Shown here piece by piece: positions 51,300 through 62,369 of a stretch of DNA of 64,000 bases. Each line of letters begins with the position of its first letter. The stretch's first letter is position 1. The notes beneath the pieces were generated by a model that was not told the DNA's origin, did not search any database, and saw nothing but the letters and a program-made list of their open reading frames with translations. The stretch is from Marinilabiliales bacterium (GTDB lineage Bacteria > Bacteroidota > Bacteroidia > Bacteroidales > SZUA-534): NCBI GenBank assembly GCA_003512955.1, contig DOTG01000041.1, positions 62,001 to 126,000 on the forward strand, given 5' to 3'. The position numbers and the translations under genes are program-made.

Positions 51300-54200
51300 T
51301 CAGTTTACAATAACTTTTTTAGTTAATATACCCTTTGGGGTCCGAACAGTTACCACATAAATTCCGGGGCTTAAATTGTCAATCATCTTTGGTACCAGGT
51401 TAACCTCCCGGCTTTCGGGGATAAGTAAAGGTGCCGTTACAATTACTTTTTCGTTCATATTAATAACTGAAACCAATATAGATGTATTTGGCTCCAATTC
51501 CTGAAGATCGAGAATTAAATTACCTGAATTATAAGGGTTGGGGTAGATTGAAATATCTTTATTCAATGAGTTCCCATACCCACGCTCATAATAAACTGCA
51601 ACTGTTTTATGAATTTCAGAAGCACCATTATAGTCAACCTGTTTTAACCGATAATAACTGGTACCAGGCTGAGGATTTTCATCTACAAAATTATAATCGT
51701 TTTGAATCAGGCTGTTGCCATTTCCAAAAACCTTACCAATAGTCTCAAATTCTTCGGCATCTGTACTCCGCTGTACTTCAAAATAATCGTTGTTTTTTTC
51801 GGAAGCAGTAGCCCATAATAGTACCACATCTTCAGTATTGGCTTTCCCTGTAAAGTAAAGCAATTCTACAGGGAGAGGGTTATTAATATCACTTGACCCC
51901 AATGTTATTATATTTTCGGAGAATTGAATAAGTGAAGTTGATAAAAATGAACCTTCTATCTGGGTATGGCCTGAACTGAAACTGCCTCCGCCTTTGTTGT
52001 CCCATGTAGAAATGCCATCATTCCAAACCATCACTTCCAATTTTTCTCTCTCCGATTGAATGGCCGACACATTACTTTCGCTATTCCAACTTAATGCAAT
52101 ATTTGCTTGTGATGAACCACTATCAGATATTTTCCAATATTCACTCTGCGTTACACCTGTTATTGAAGTATTCGTTGGAGTAAAATTGTTTACCAGGGCT
52201 TCATTTGTAGCTCCGGTGGCAAAATACTCTACATCCCAGGTTAAACCGCCTGTAGTTACATTATAAACTCCGGCATAACCCCATTTACCTGATTTTCCGA
52301 CCGGAAAAACAAAATCATCGCCAACATTGGCCAAAACCTTAGATAGCTTCCCATTTACATATTTTGTTGATGTGCCGTTTGCTGGAGTAATTGTTGCACC
52401 CGAATTAAGAAGAAGTGTATTTGAACCAGTAGTAATTAAACCGTTTGTTAACGTTAATGAATTATCTACCGTAACACTGCCTAGCATTGTTGCCCCACTG
52501 GTATTGTTAATTTCAAGGTTCCTTATTTTTGAGGCACCGGTAAATGTTCCTGTTATATTTTGATTCGATGAACCATCCAATACTATTTTTGCAGCACCTG
52601 TTCCTCCATTGAATGTTCCACCACTAAAGGTTATATCACCTTCTATCGAGACGCTTCCACCTGAGCCCAGATTAAAAGTACCCGAACTAACAGTTAATGC
52701 CCCAAAAGTATCACTGCCACTGGTTTCTCCGTTGTAGGTACCCCCATTAACAGTAACCGTTCCTGCAACCTCAATAATATTTGAGGCACCACTATTAAAT
52801 ACACCGCTTGAGATAAACATATCACGGTTTACTGTTATGTCATTATCTGATGGGTTATCAAAGGTAGGTCCGTTAATTGTAAAGTCTTCACAAACTACTA
52901 TATCGTTATTGGCTAATTCTTTTGTTCCTGAGCCACTTATGGTTAAGTTACGTACCGATGGAAAACCTGACATTACGGTATAACTTCCGGTTCCGGCATA
53001 ATCAATACCACCGCCTGTGCAGTCAAAAAAGTCGATATAATCGCCAGCAGGAAATGCTATGCTTGCTGTACTGCTGACTATTTTAATGTTTCCTGTTCCG
53101 GTAACTGTCCCTAAACGGTGACCTTGCGTTTCGTTTATGGTAAGTGTACCACCAGCCTGAATTTCGGTTTTGTATAATTTTACATCATCTACATTAAAAT
53201 TTACCTCATCGCCAGATGAAACAATTAATACAGCACCGGTAGGTGCCACGCCGTCGGTGGGTAATCCGCCGATGTAGGTTGATGATGCATTTACATAACC
53301 TCCGGTACCCGTTGTTGTGTATGTTACAACATTGTCGGGTATGGCATTTGCATTGCCGGCAAAATAATCGCCGGTTATGCCATCACTATTATCACCATTA
53401 AATGTGAATGTAATTGTATTTGTGGTTTCATCAACTTCAGCAGTTGAATATTTGCTTACCGCTTCCGTAGGGTTATTGTTCGTTAGAATCCGGGCAGAAA
53501 TATAATCGGTTTCATCAGTTGAAGGATCGCTTGACAATACATCACTATCGTCATAAACCATGGTTACGTCGGAAACAAAACCCGTAATATTGTCAGCTCT
53601 TAAAATCCAATAATACTGCAAAACATTATCTATGTCAAACAACGGATCGAAAAAATCGGTAGGATCGTTAATTGTAGGATGGAATTCATTAGCAGGCCTT
53701 ACGGTGAGGTTGCCTGCTGTTGTGCCAATGGTATGCCCGGAAGAAGATAGGTCAATGGTTACCGGGGTATATAACAGCTGCCCCACCGGGAAAATAAAAT
53801 CGGTAGTATGGTTTGCCGGAAAATTCTTTTTCACACCATTGTCTTGAAATGAGCTGTTGGTTTGTATCATATTGGTGATTGAAAATGGAGAAACCGCTTC
53901 AATGGTTGCTGTTGTCCCAAATTCTAATAAACTGCCACCAATATTAAATACACCGCTCTGCAAACGCAATTTATTTGAGATGATAAAACTATGGCCCGTA
54001 TTTGAAACTTTTACACCGTTACTATTGTTTACCGTTACAATGCCCATGGAGCTTTGTCCCACACCGTTTCTTGCTAAATTTTGAAGGGCTGTACCTCCAA
54101 ATACCAATCCGTTGCCCGAAGTGCTGGTAATACTAGCGTCAAGAGTTACATTTCCTGTAGTATTTAAAGCATATGTGGCTGTGTTTATAGTGCCTTGGTC

Positions 54201-57200
54201 AACATCTAATAAATCGTTTACTGTAATATTTTTACTCAGTGTCAATGTTCCTGAGCCCGTTTTGGTAAACCGATAAATATCTTCAGTCCCGGCACCCGAA
54301 ATACCTTGTGCCGCATTAGAACTGAAAATAAGGGTATTGTTGCTTGCGGTGTAAGTGCCGTTGTTAATTAAATTACCTTGCAACGTTAAATTTAATCCTT
54401 TTCCATCTAAGGTCCCATTGGTATTTATAGTTAAATTACCCGCAATGGTAAGCGGTTGGGTTGCCAGATTTGCTTGCAGGCCGGCAACAGCATCGGGGTT
54501 AATGCTTAAGTTGTTTAAGGCCACACTTGAATTAATATTAAACAGATTTTGACTTGCCGGAGTATTAGCATTACCTATAACGATGGTTGAACCCGTAATG
54601 TCATAATTATCAGGATCAAGGTATAAGGCAGCAACCTCAGGAGCTGCACCATTTTGGCGTACAAATGTGAGTGTACCTGCACCCGATAGAGAAAAATTAC
54701 TGCCCGTATTAACAATTTCCAGCATACCGCGGTTAGCCACATAACCGGCGTCGCCTGTATTCACTCCAATAGTTACCGTACCGCCTGATTGATTGTAATT
54801 CAATACACCGGCTGAACTGGTTGTTAGTCTCCGTATTTGGTTTCCCACTAATAATGAGCCTGATGAAATGTTAATAGTGGCATTGCCTGATGAACCGTAT
54901 TGTATATAGTTATTATAAGTTTCAGTACCACTTTCCATGTTTAAGGTACCCCCGTTTATTGTAAGTCCGCCATCAAGGGTAATGCCGGTGCTTGCGCCAT
55001 TAACCCTTGCTGTCCCTTGGGTTAGGGTTAGGTTGGCCGTTGAAGGGATTTCAAAATCGTCATCACCTGTGGAAAGATTGATGTCAATGGCGGCATCGTT
55101 AAGTATTAAAGTACCATTTACTAATTCCAAAGCTTTGGCAATGCCTACACCTGAGGTAGGCCCGTTCAAAACAAAGCTATCATCAAAAGAAAAACTATTT
55201 GTCTGGTTATCACCTTTATTAATTATAAGTCGGTATAGATCAGGAACTGAGGTTGAAGTTCTGTAATAATTATTGTTACTATTCCCCTGAAGCTCTAATA
55301 TTACAGCAGGACGGTTTGCGGCATTATACAAATCTAAACTATAAGCATTGTTGCTCCCATGAATAATGTCACCTTTAACAATTAATTTATGTTCCAATGT
55401 ACTTACAACCCCGGGATTATTAACAATAACATTTCTTGGTGTATTAGATGTAATGTATGTGTAGTCTAAATTACCTTCAACGGTTACTGTAACCGGGGCA
55501 CCAGTACCTGGAAAGTTAAATATACCTGTTGACCAAGCCCCAACATATAAATTCCTACCAATATTTATATCTTGTAAGGGGGTAACAGTTGATCCGGTTA
55601 ATATTAGGTCCCCATTAATTGCAATATTCTGGTCAATATTAAAGGTTGCACTTTCAAGCATTAAGGTTGGGCAAGGTTGGATTACGTTATTTAAAGTAAT
55701 GTCACCTCCCCAGTACATGATATAGGCGTCTAAAATATTGGCAAACTCACCCCAATCGGCATTTACTGTAGGTAAGGCAGTAGTATTTATTGAAATCATC
55801 CCGGTATCTTTAACAATTCCCAAATTAAATGTGCCTGCCGTGTTAAATTGTAACCTGGGCACATTTTCCTGGTCAGGTACAGGATATTCTGCCAAATTGT
55901 AAACAAAGATAACTTCGGCAGGCTTATTCGGGATTACATTCCCCCATACCCTAGCTCTATCCATTATATACACAATACTTCCTTCACCTGGGACCTCGTG
56001 TACACCCGATCCTTTTGAGCCTTTATCCCATGTTGCGGCTGAGTTCCAATTTGTGTACCAACCATTTCCTGTAGCTCCTTCAGAATCATAGTATGAGTAA
56101 TAAGTATCAACTGTTCCGTTGAATCTGGTATTTACCCCAGCCGTAAAATTTGCATTTTCAAGGGTAAAACCGGCATCGGTTTGCCCATTAAATGTTATCG
56201 TATTAGAGCCTGCATCAATTCTCTCATCTTCAGGGATACTAAAGTCTTCATAACTCCTTGTATAAGGGCTGGCATCCAGCACATATCCTGCCACATAATC
56301 AGCATCTGAGACAACAACATCACTTTCAGCATAATTAAATACCATTTGAACTGTTGGGATAGATTCAAAACCTGTATGATTCACCTTCCAATAGTATGAA
56401 AGTAGGTTACCTCCTGTACTATTGGTTGTTGCCAAAGCGTTATCCGAAGGGCGGATTTGAATATATCCATTATCAACTAAATCCGAAAGAGTAACTACAG
56501 CTGGGGTGTACCTTGTCGTGGCGTTGGCATTGGTACCCAACGGAAAGGTAAGTGTTTCATTGGCATCAACATACATTTCAATACCGCCATCGGAAGCGTT
56601 ACCTGCTGTCTGAATCATTCTGGTAATATCGAAAGTGCCTCCAAATGCCGCATTGGCTCCTACCATTGATAATTTATAGGTAGATATGTTAAAAATACCA
56701 TTTGTTAAAGTTAACGTACCGGTGATACCTAAACCGCCAATAAGGTTTATACCATTGGTATTGTCAATATCAATAGATTGGATGCAGCCGTTTTCTGAAG
56801 TGATGGTCTGGGCACTGGCTCCATTAATGGTTATTTTACCCGTTGATGTTGATTTACCGATGGTATCGGCTAAATATATACTGCCTTTTAATTCAACGGT
56901 GTAGGTGTTATAATCTAAAATACCGTTTTCTAACCGAAATGCACCATTTACCTGTAAAGCTATGCTAAGTCCGGATGCAATAACAAGATCTTTGTCTTCA
57001 ACAGTTTTTGCAATGGTTAAGTTGTTAAATGTTTGCAACGCGGGCAGATACAGATTTGATTGTTTTGCACCGGTAAACGTAGTTGTATTGGAACCTGTTG
57101 TATAAGTTGCGCCGCTTGAGATATTGAGGTCGCTTCCTATGGAAAGATTAAAACCTGCTGCATTAAAGTCACGTTTTTCAATAATCAAATCATTGTTGAC

Positions 57201-60200
57201 AGTCAGGCCTGTTTGCAATAGAACGTTGCTGGTTCTATTCTCACGAAGTATAAAGTTATGAAAGGGTGCTGTGGTTGAAATGGTTGCATCGGCATTGGTT
57301 CCGGTAGTATTATTAAGTATAATTGTACCCCCTGTAACATCTATATTGTTCTCGGCACAGGCAATGTATATGGCATTGGTTGCACCACCCGAAAGATCCT
57401 GAATATTAATGGTTCCACCCGACATGGTAAAGGAACCTAACCCGGCACTTAAATCGAAAATGGCGGCATCGGTTTGGTTGTCAACTAAATTAAGGGTACC
57501 ACCGGTTTGCACATAGCTCATTTTTGCTGTGGCAGCACTTGCATCGCCACTGATTCTAAATTGACCCGTTGTAACAGTTCCTCCATTAATTTCAAGTTTA
57601 TTTGCTGTTGATTCAGCCCTATACACTACTCCATGAGTATTTGAGGTAGTAAACAAGCCATCGTTAATTTTAAGTGTGCCATTCACATAAATAGCCTGTA
57701 CATTAACACCGTTGTCTATACCGCTTGAACTGGAATAAGAAAGTCCTGAATAATCAATTGCCGGATGAACTCCTGAGGCGGCGGTAATTGCTGTAGTAGA
57801 AACAAATACATTGGGTCCATTTAAAATAAGGGCCGCGTTGGCACCAATGGTCCAGTCCCTGGTACCTTCGCCTAAGGTGGGGATATAAACATAACCTTCC
57901 AATATTAAAGAACCGGCCTTTATCCAAAGGGCTTTACGGTTCTCAGGGTTTTCATCATCTGTTGCGTCCCACTGCTCATCATTATCGCCAAATAATGAAA
58001 AATAGTTTTTAGCAGTTGCATTTACAGTTAAACTATAAGTTTGATCGGTACCTTTATCTAAAACTAAATAATACAAATCGGTTATGCCTTCACAATTTAG
58101 GGTATTGTTTGATAAACTATTAAAGACTAACGATACAGCCCCCGTAGCTGTCCTGGTGGTATAATCGGGACCCGATCCGGCTGTTTGATTGGTTAAACGG
58201 ACACTTCCCTGATTGGTAAAATTACCTGAAACGGCAAACACATGGAAATATTTGTGATAGTTTCCATATCCTGCATCTGAACCGGTAGCATTGGCGGTAC
58301 CTACGGTAATAGAACCCAAACTAGTTACCAAAACATCTTTTGCAACAGTAAGGTTTAAAGGAGTTGTATTGCTGGCATCGTTAATCTTAAAATCACCTTT
58401 TGTAACCGTAAGGTTTCCGTTCAAAGTATAGTCAGCTAATAAGGTTGCCGAGCCGCTTGTCAGGTTTATTTTAAGGTTGTTAAAAGTACGTGCAGTATTT
58501 AGGGAAATTCCTGCACCATTTATTTCAAATGTACCGCCATTGGTGGCATCGTTAAATAGGTTTGCAGTCCCCGCAGGAAAATTATCAACAGCCGCTGTTG
58601 TTTTAATGGTTCCATTTCCTGCAATAATGCCAAAATCATGCCCGGCTGATGTGGTTAAATCCAACGTACCGTTTACTTCTGCTTTTAAAACGGTTAAATT
58701 ATCATTACCTGCTGAAATTGTAATTTTCTTTCCTGAAGGGATAACCACAATATCGGTTGCAGCGGGAGTAAGGCTACTTGGATTTTCATAGAGTGGGCTC
58801 AATGCACCATCTAAAGTCCATGAACTGGCATTAGCCCAGTCTCCATCGGTAGAATAGGCATACCATGTTACTATGGGCAAAGGTGAAATACCTGCCGACC
58901 ATCGTCCGGCAAAATCGCTTGAACCGGTTGAGCCAAATGTATTTGAACCAGTGGTTATTGTTGGATTTGTTGGATTTTTCCAGCTTCCCCCATCGGGTTC
59001 TACCCACGTAACATAACTACCTTCTGTACCATTTATTTCAGCATCATTGTAAGTAAATAGAATATGGGCCGATGAAATTGAAGACAAGTTAGTAGTTGCC
59101 ACTTGCCAATATTTGTTTAACATATTAGTACCCACTGCATCGGTAACGGCACGTACCGAAACACTACCGGTGCCCGTGGGTGTAGCTGTAAAACCGTTGG
59201 TTAAACTCATGGGCGTGTAATATCCACTGGAACCCACAGGGTAAAGAACCTCAAATCCAGCTTCGGCATTACTTTGTTTTATTAAATTTCCGGCTCCTTC
59301 AGTTGCAACCATATTAGTAGATGAAAATGCAACAGTTGGGGTCATAACAGCCCCATTCGAGATGGTTAAATCGTAATTGCCAAGACTGACAATACCCCCA
59401 CCCAGCTGCAACGCAGTATTAACCGTAATGCTGCCACAGAGTGTTGAGGTGGTCGCTCCGCTTTTTAACAAGGTGCTGTAAGTACCTTCAATAACATTTA
59501 AGGCGTTGGCTCCATAGGTAACCGTGCCACCTGAAGCATTTATAGCTCCGTTGCATTGCGAGGTACCCGAAAAAGTTAGATTGCTGCCTGTATTAAGTGT
59601 TCCATCGCCTGAAATGTTAAAATCTCCATTAACGGTAATAGCACCCGAAGCGTTGAATGTACCTGTACCAGAGATATTTAAATTATAATAGGTGTAAGCC
59701 TGAATGTTTTGTGATGTACCATTATAGTCAATAGTTCCTACTGTTGGTGCAACAGCACCACCACCAGTTGTGCTGGTAATGCCTCCACCGGTCATATTCC
59801 CTCCAATATATAATGTACCATTATCAGTAAACAAAATATAGGTTCTTAAATTTGTGCTATTTAATGTAATGTCTCCAGTGACAATGATAGTGCCGGTAGA
59901 AATTCTTACATAGGCATCACGTGTATCACCGTCACTACTCACTGTGAGATGTCCTGTAGTAAATGTACCCGCATCAACCAAAATTGACTTCTCGTCAGCG
60001 TTACTATTGGAATTTAAACTGGTGGTTCCAGCTACATTTAAGGTAACGCCTGAATTTAGGTTTACATACGAATCGTTACTGCCTTGAAAAACCGTTAAGT
60101 TACCACCCACATTAAAAATACCGGCATCCTGCGAAAGGGTCAGGCTTACATTATCATCAACAAATAAATCGTTACCTACATTAAAGGCCTTACCTGTTAT

Positions 60201-61778
60201 TTTGGTTCCGCTACCGTCGAGGGTTAGGTTATAAAAAGTTACGGTACCTGTACCCGAACCATTATTAATAGTTTGAGCATTACCCAAAGCAAAGGTAAAG
60301 GTACCTGTGGTTTGACTAAATGCTGCGGTTGCATTGTTGCTGTTGTTGGTAAAATTAGTACCACTAAATGATATTGAAGTAGTAACATTTAACGATGCCG
60401 GGTTGCTTATTATGAAATCTCCATTGCTGAAAGTGAGGGTATTTGAACCGCTTATGGTTTGATTATTCGTATTGAATGTTGTGCTTCCTGTTCCCGCTTT
60501 GGTAAAAGTTCCATTGTTGGTTATCCCCCCTTGAAATGTTAAGGCTGAATTAGCAGTGGGCGTAAAACTGCCGGTATTATTAATAGTTACCAAACCAATA
60601 AATGTACCTGAGCCATTATTATTGTCATCATTCAATGTACCACTAATACTGGTTGTACTATTTACTGTTAAAGTAGAGCGTTCCATATTAAATGAGGCCC
60701 CGGCTGCAATTTGTAGCGAATTTATTGAAAACGTCCTGTTGGTACCATCGGTTTGTAATGTACCCGAAGTGCCTTCTCCAATTTCAAGGCTCCCGATATT
60801 ATTTGCCGGAGAAACATTTATTACCATATCATGTCCATTCCGGATGGTTACCCTTGCCGGTACTCCATTTTGCCCTGGATAGCCTTGGCCTGCGGTGGCT
60901 GTTTCCCAGGAATTACCATCCCAACGTTGCCAATCTGTCCTATCATTCCAGTCACCATCTTGAAGGCTCCTATAATCACCGGTATTTGGAGGAGTGTTGG
61001 GTGTGAATTCAATCCATGTGTTATTGGTAACTGTGTTTACATTTCCCCAATAACTATAATAACTGGTAACACCACTACAAATGCCTAAATCAACATTGGC
61101 CCTTGCAACGTTATCATCGCCAATTTTTAAGACAATTGTGTTTGTAGTTTCATAAAAACTAACCTGAATATCGGCAAAATCATTGTCGTTATAATCAATT
61201 TCAGTGTTATTATATTCAATGGTAAAAACCCGGTTTGGGCTACTTCCGCTTACTAAGTACCGGGCCCACCCGCCATTATCCTGCACCTGATTATCGTAAA
61301 CACCCAAAGCAATGATTTGTCCCAAATTGGTTCCGCCTGCAGATAAATCATATCCCGATGCATCGCTGGCTGTATTGCTGGCATTACCATTTAACCTGAT
61401 AAACCCATTTGTGCTTACACTCAGGTTATTTGCTGTGGTATAGCTGTTACCATAAAAGGTAAAATCAAACGGCCAGGCGACATCAGCCCTACCGTCATCA
61501 TTATCGGAAAAGGTGATGGTTGTACCCCCCGAGCAGTCAATCCAGCTATAGGTTGTGCCAAGGGTTCCGGTTGCGGAAACATAATTCCAACTGGCAGACT
61601 GCCCCCAAACCCCACTGCTCACTATCAGTAAAAGCAACAAAACCAATATGGTTTTTTGTTGGGTGGCACTTCTGAATTTTTGCCATGAAGGTGTTCCTGA
61701 AGCTAATCTCCAGATTTTTTGGGTAATTGAGATTTTACCATTTACCGGTAATGTTTTATTGCTTGGTTGACTTTTCAT
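51300..61778 (-). CDS. Giant T9SS-exported repeat protein (putative adhesin or surface-layer protein)
   Basis: 3492 residues, Asn/Thr/Gly/Ser-rich and almost Cys-free. A long 45-residue polar N-region precedes the hydrophobic signal core (TILVLLLLLIVSSGVWGQ). A jelly-roll-like domain (about 60-262) is followed by four large beta-helix blocks. Each opens with a W-rich strand (DGDWNDRTDW, DGDWANASSW, WYTNWNSAATW, GGYVNASSTY) and contains many rungs like LTLTNGIFNISTYKL. Each ends with a FPVG...YTP strand and a conserved Tyr-Trp (NKYWQV near 885, SYYWKV near 1793, QYYWIL near 2723, SEYWKI near 3213). A fibronectin-like domain (LPVELLYFTGKANTEDVVLLW) and a type A sorting domain (ISIYPNPYNSGNL...KKVIVN) close it. 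Cell-surface anchoring through T9SS is expected; the partner or substrate is unknown. Confidence 0.88.
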   Translation of the reverse strand: MKSQPSNKTLPVNGKISITQKIWRLASGTPSWQKFRSATQQKTILVLLLLLIVSSGVWGQSASWNYVSATGTLGTTYSWIDCSGGTTITFSDNDDGRADVAWPFDFTFYGNSYTTANNLSVSTNGFIRLNGNASNTASDASGYDLSAGGTNLGQIIALGVYDNQVQDNGGWARYLVSGSSPNRVFTIEYNNTEIDYNDNDFADIQVSFYETTNTIVLKIGDDNVARANVDLGICSGVTSYYSYWGNVNTVTNNTWIEFTPNTPPNTGDYRSLQDGDWNDRTDWQRWDGNSWETATAGQGYPGQNGVPARVTIRNGHDMVINVSPANNIGSLEIGEGTSGTLQTDGTNRTFSINSLQIAAGASFNMERSTLTVNSTTSISGTLNDDNNNGSGTFIGLVTINNTGSFTPTANSALTFQGGITNNGTFTKAGTGSTTFNTNNQTISGSNTLTFSNGDFIISNPASLNVTTSISFSGTNFTNNSNNATAAFSQTTGTFTFALGNAQTINNGSGTGTVTFYNLTLDGSGTKITGKAFNVGNDLFVDDNVSLTLSQDAGIFNVGGNLTVFQGSNDSYVNLNSGVTLNVAGTTSLNSNSNADEKSILVDAGTFTTGHLTVSSDGDTRDAYVRISTGTIIVTGDITLNSTNLRTYILFTDNGTLYIGGNMTGGGITSTTGGGAVAPTVGTIDYNGTSQNIQAYTYYNLNISGTGTFNASGAITVNGDFNISGDGTLNTGSNLTFSGTSQCNGAINASGGTVTYGANALNVIEGTYSTLLKSGATTSTLCGSITVNTALQLGGGIVSLGNYDLTISNGAVMTPTVAFSSTNMVATEGAGNLIKQSNAEAGFEVLYPVGSSGYYTPMSLTNGFTATPTGTGSVSVRAVTDAVGTNMLNKYWQVATTNLSSISSAHILFTYNDAEINGTEGSYVTWVEPDGGSWKNPTNPTITTGSNTFGSTGSSDFAGRWSAGISPLPIVTWYAYSTDGDWANASSWTLDGALSPLYENPSSLTPAATDIVVIPSGKKITISAGNDNLTVLKAEVNGTLDLTTSAGHDFGIIAGNGTIKTTAAVDNFPAGTANLFNDATNGGTFEINGAGISLNTARTFNNLKINLTSGSATLLADYTLNGNLTVTKGDFKINDASNTTPLNLTVAKDVLVTSLGSITVGTANATGSDAGYGNYHKYFHVFAVSGNFTNQGSVRLTNQTAGSGPDYTTRTATGAVSLVFNSLSNNTLNCEGITDLYYLVLDKGTDQTYSLTVNATAKNYFSLFGDNDEQWDATDDENPENRKALWIKAGSLILEGYVYIPTLGEGTRDWTIGANAALILNGPNVFVSTTAITAASGVHPAIDYSGLSYSSSSGIDNGVNVQAIYVNGTLKINDGLFTTSNTHGVVYRAESTANKLEINGGTVTTGQFRISGDASAATAKMSYVQTGGTLNLVDNQTDAAIFDLSAGLGSFTMSGGTINIQDLSGGATNAIYIACAENNIDVTGGTIILNNTTGTNADATISTTAPFHNFILRENRTSNVLLQTGLTVNNDLIIEKRDFNAAGFNLSIGSDLNISSGATYTTGSNTTTFTGAKQSNLYLPALQTFNNLTIAKTVEDKDLVIASGLSIALQVNGAFRLENGILDYNTYTVELKGSIYLADTIGKSTSTGKITINGASAQTITSENGCIQSIDIDNTNGINLIGGLGITGTLTLTNGIFNISTYKLSMVGANAAFGGTFDITRMIQTAGNASDGGIEMYVDANETLTFPLGTNANATTRYTPAVVTLSDLVDNGYIQIRPSDNALATTNSTGGNLLSYYWKVNHTGFESIPTVQMVFNYAESDVVVSDADYVAGYVLDASPYTRSYEDFSIPEDERIDAGSNTITFNGQTDAGFTLENANFTAGVNTRFNGTVDTYYSYYDSEGATGNGWYTNWNSAATWDKGSKGSGVHEVPGEGSIVYIMDRARVWGNVIPNKPAEVIFVYNLAEYPVPDQENVPRLQFNTAGTFNLGIVKDTGMISINTTALPTVNADWGEFANILDAYIMYWGGDITLNNVIQPCPTLMLESATFNIDQNIAINGDLILTGSTVTPLQDINIGRNLYVGAWSTGIFNFPGTGAPVTVTVEGNLDYTYITSNTPRNVIVNNPGVVSTLEHKLIVKGDIIHGSNNAYSLDLYNAANRPAVILELQGNSNNNYYRTSTSVPDLYRLIINKGDNQTNSFSFDDSFVLNGPTSGVGIAKALELVNGTLILNDAAIDINLSTGDDDFEIPSTANLTLTQGTARVNGASTGITLDGGLTINGGTLNMESGTETYNNYIQYGSSGNATINISSGSLLVGNQIRRLTTSSAGVLNYNQSGGTVTIGVNTGDAGYVANRGMLEIVNTGSNFSLSGAGTLTFVRQNGAAPEVAALYLDPDNYDITGSTIVIGNANTPASQNLFNINSSVALNNLSINPDAVAGLQANLATQPLTIAGNLTINTNGTLDGKGLNLTLQGNLINNGTYTASNNTLIFSSNAAQGISGAGTEDIYRFTKTGSGTLTLSKNITVNDLLDVDQGTINTATYALNTTGNVTLDASITSTSGNGLVFGGTALQNLARNGVGQSSMGIVTVNNSNGVKVSNTGHSFIISNKLRLQSGVFNIGGSLLEFGTTATIEAVSPFSITNMIQTNSSFQDNGVKKNFPANHTTDFIFPVGQLLYTPVTIDLSSSGHTIGTTAGNLTVRPANEFHPTINDPTDFFDPLFDIDNVLQYYWILRADNITGFVSDVTMVYDDSDVLSSDPSTDETDYISARILTNNNPTEAVSKYSTAEVDETTNTITFTFNGDNSDGITGDYFAGNANAIPDNVVTYTTTGTGGYVNASSTYIGGLPTDGVAPTGAVLIVSSGDEVNFNVDDVKLYKTEIQAGGTLTINETQGHRLGTVTGTGNIKIVSSTASIAFPAGDYIDFFDCTGGGIDYAGTGSYTVMSGFPSVRNLTISGSGTKELANNDIVVCEDFTINGPTFDNPSDNDITVNRDMFISSGVFNSGASNIIEVAGTVTVNGGTYNGETSGSDTFGALTVSSGTFNLGSGGSVSIEGDITFSGGTFNGGTGAAKIVLDGSSNQNITGTFTGASKIRNLEINNTSGATMLGSVTVDNSLTLTNGLITTGSNTLLLNSGATITPANGTSTKYVNGKLSKVLANVGDDFVFPVGKSGKWGYAGVYNVTTGGLTWDVEYFATGATNEALVNNFTPTNTSITGVTQSEYWKISDSGSSQANIALSWNSESNVSAIQSEREKLEVMVWNDGISTWDNKGGGSFSSGHTQIEGSFLSTSLIQFSENIITLGSSDINNPLPVELLYFTGKANTEDVVLLWATASEKNNDYFEVQRSTDAEEFETIGKVFGNGNSLIQNDYNFVDENPQPGTSYYRLKQVDYNGASEIHKTVAVYYERGYGNSLNKDISIYPNPYNSGNLILDLQELEPNTSILVSVINMNEKVIVTAPLLIPESREVNLVPKMIDNLSPGIYVVTVRTPKGILTKKVIVN

Positions 61779-61832
61779 ATAGTTGTATTATTGTATTGTT
61801 ATCAAAATGCATGTTATATAAATTTTAGGCGC

Positions 61833-61848
61833 AGGTACGTAAGTACCT
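61833..61848. repeat. Perfect inverted repeat upstream of the giant gene
   Basis: AGGTAC-GTAA-GTACCT, 55 nt before the start codon of the 3492-residue protein. It could be a regulator site or a leader hairpin. A weaker TTGATAAA/TTTATCAA repeat at 61868-61892 lies further upstream and has no T-run on the relevant strand. Confidence 0.4.
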
Positions 61849-61979
61849 TTCGAAAGTTATTGTTTTTTTGATAAACCCCATTTATTTATCAACCAAATTC
61901 AGTAATCATGGTTTTTTGCCGGAGATATTTGATGAAAATATTTACGTAACCTTTGAAATTTAAATGAATTTCCAACAGT

Positions 61980-62369
61980 TTACCTGCGCTTTTCCATTTG
62001 CTCTTGCAACCATTTCATGGCTTCATCCTCTTTGGTGAATAGTTTGGTAGGTACTTTGGGTTGACTGAATTTTAAAAACAGGTTAGCAAAATAACTTGAA
62101 ATGGTCGATTCAATTAAAATAGCTTGCCCTGCCACATGTGTACGGTACTGGGCTGCGGCATATTCCCGTGTTTTGGAATCAATAAAAAACATATCCCTTA
62201 CATCAATCAGGTTGGCACATAGCTGGGTTCCGTTCCAGGTATCTCCAACCTGGGTCATCTTCTCAAGCGTATCCTTGTCGAGCGTGCAATTGTTAATAGC
62301 TATGTACTTATAAATCTGATCATCTCCCTGTACAACTTTTAATTTGTCGTTTATGATAATGCTTTGCAT
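61980..62369 (-). CDS. STAS/SpoIIAA-like protein
   Basis: 129-residue soluble protein without a signal peptide or TM segment. It begins MQSIIINDKLKVVQGDD and contains LCANLIDVRDMFFIDSKTREYAA, QAILIESTISSYFANLFLKF and VPTKLFTKEDEAMKWLQ. This pattern is that of small STAS/SEC14-fold proteins of Bacteroidota: a beta-alpha fold with a central Asp/Arg strand and a C-terminal helix. Members are thought to act in regulation, but no partner (anti-sigma factor or kinase) is encoded nearby. It is oriented like the giant gene with a 200-nt gap, so a shared transcript is possible but not shown. Confidence 0.65.
   Translation of the reverse strand: MQSIIINDKLKVVQGDDQIYKYIAINNCTLDKDTLEKMTQVGDTWNGTQLCANLIDVRDMFFIDSKTREYAAAQYRTHVAGQAILIESTISSYFANLFLKFSQPKVPTKLFTKEDEAMKWLQEQMEKRR

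Noticed and set aside
61868..61892. TTGATAAA/TTTATCAA inverted repeat as a terminator of the STAS gene
   Set aside because: On the minus strand the stem is followed by A residues, not T residues.
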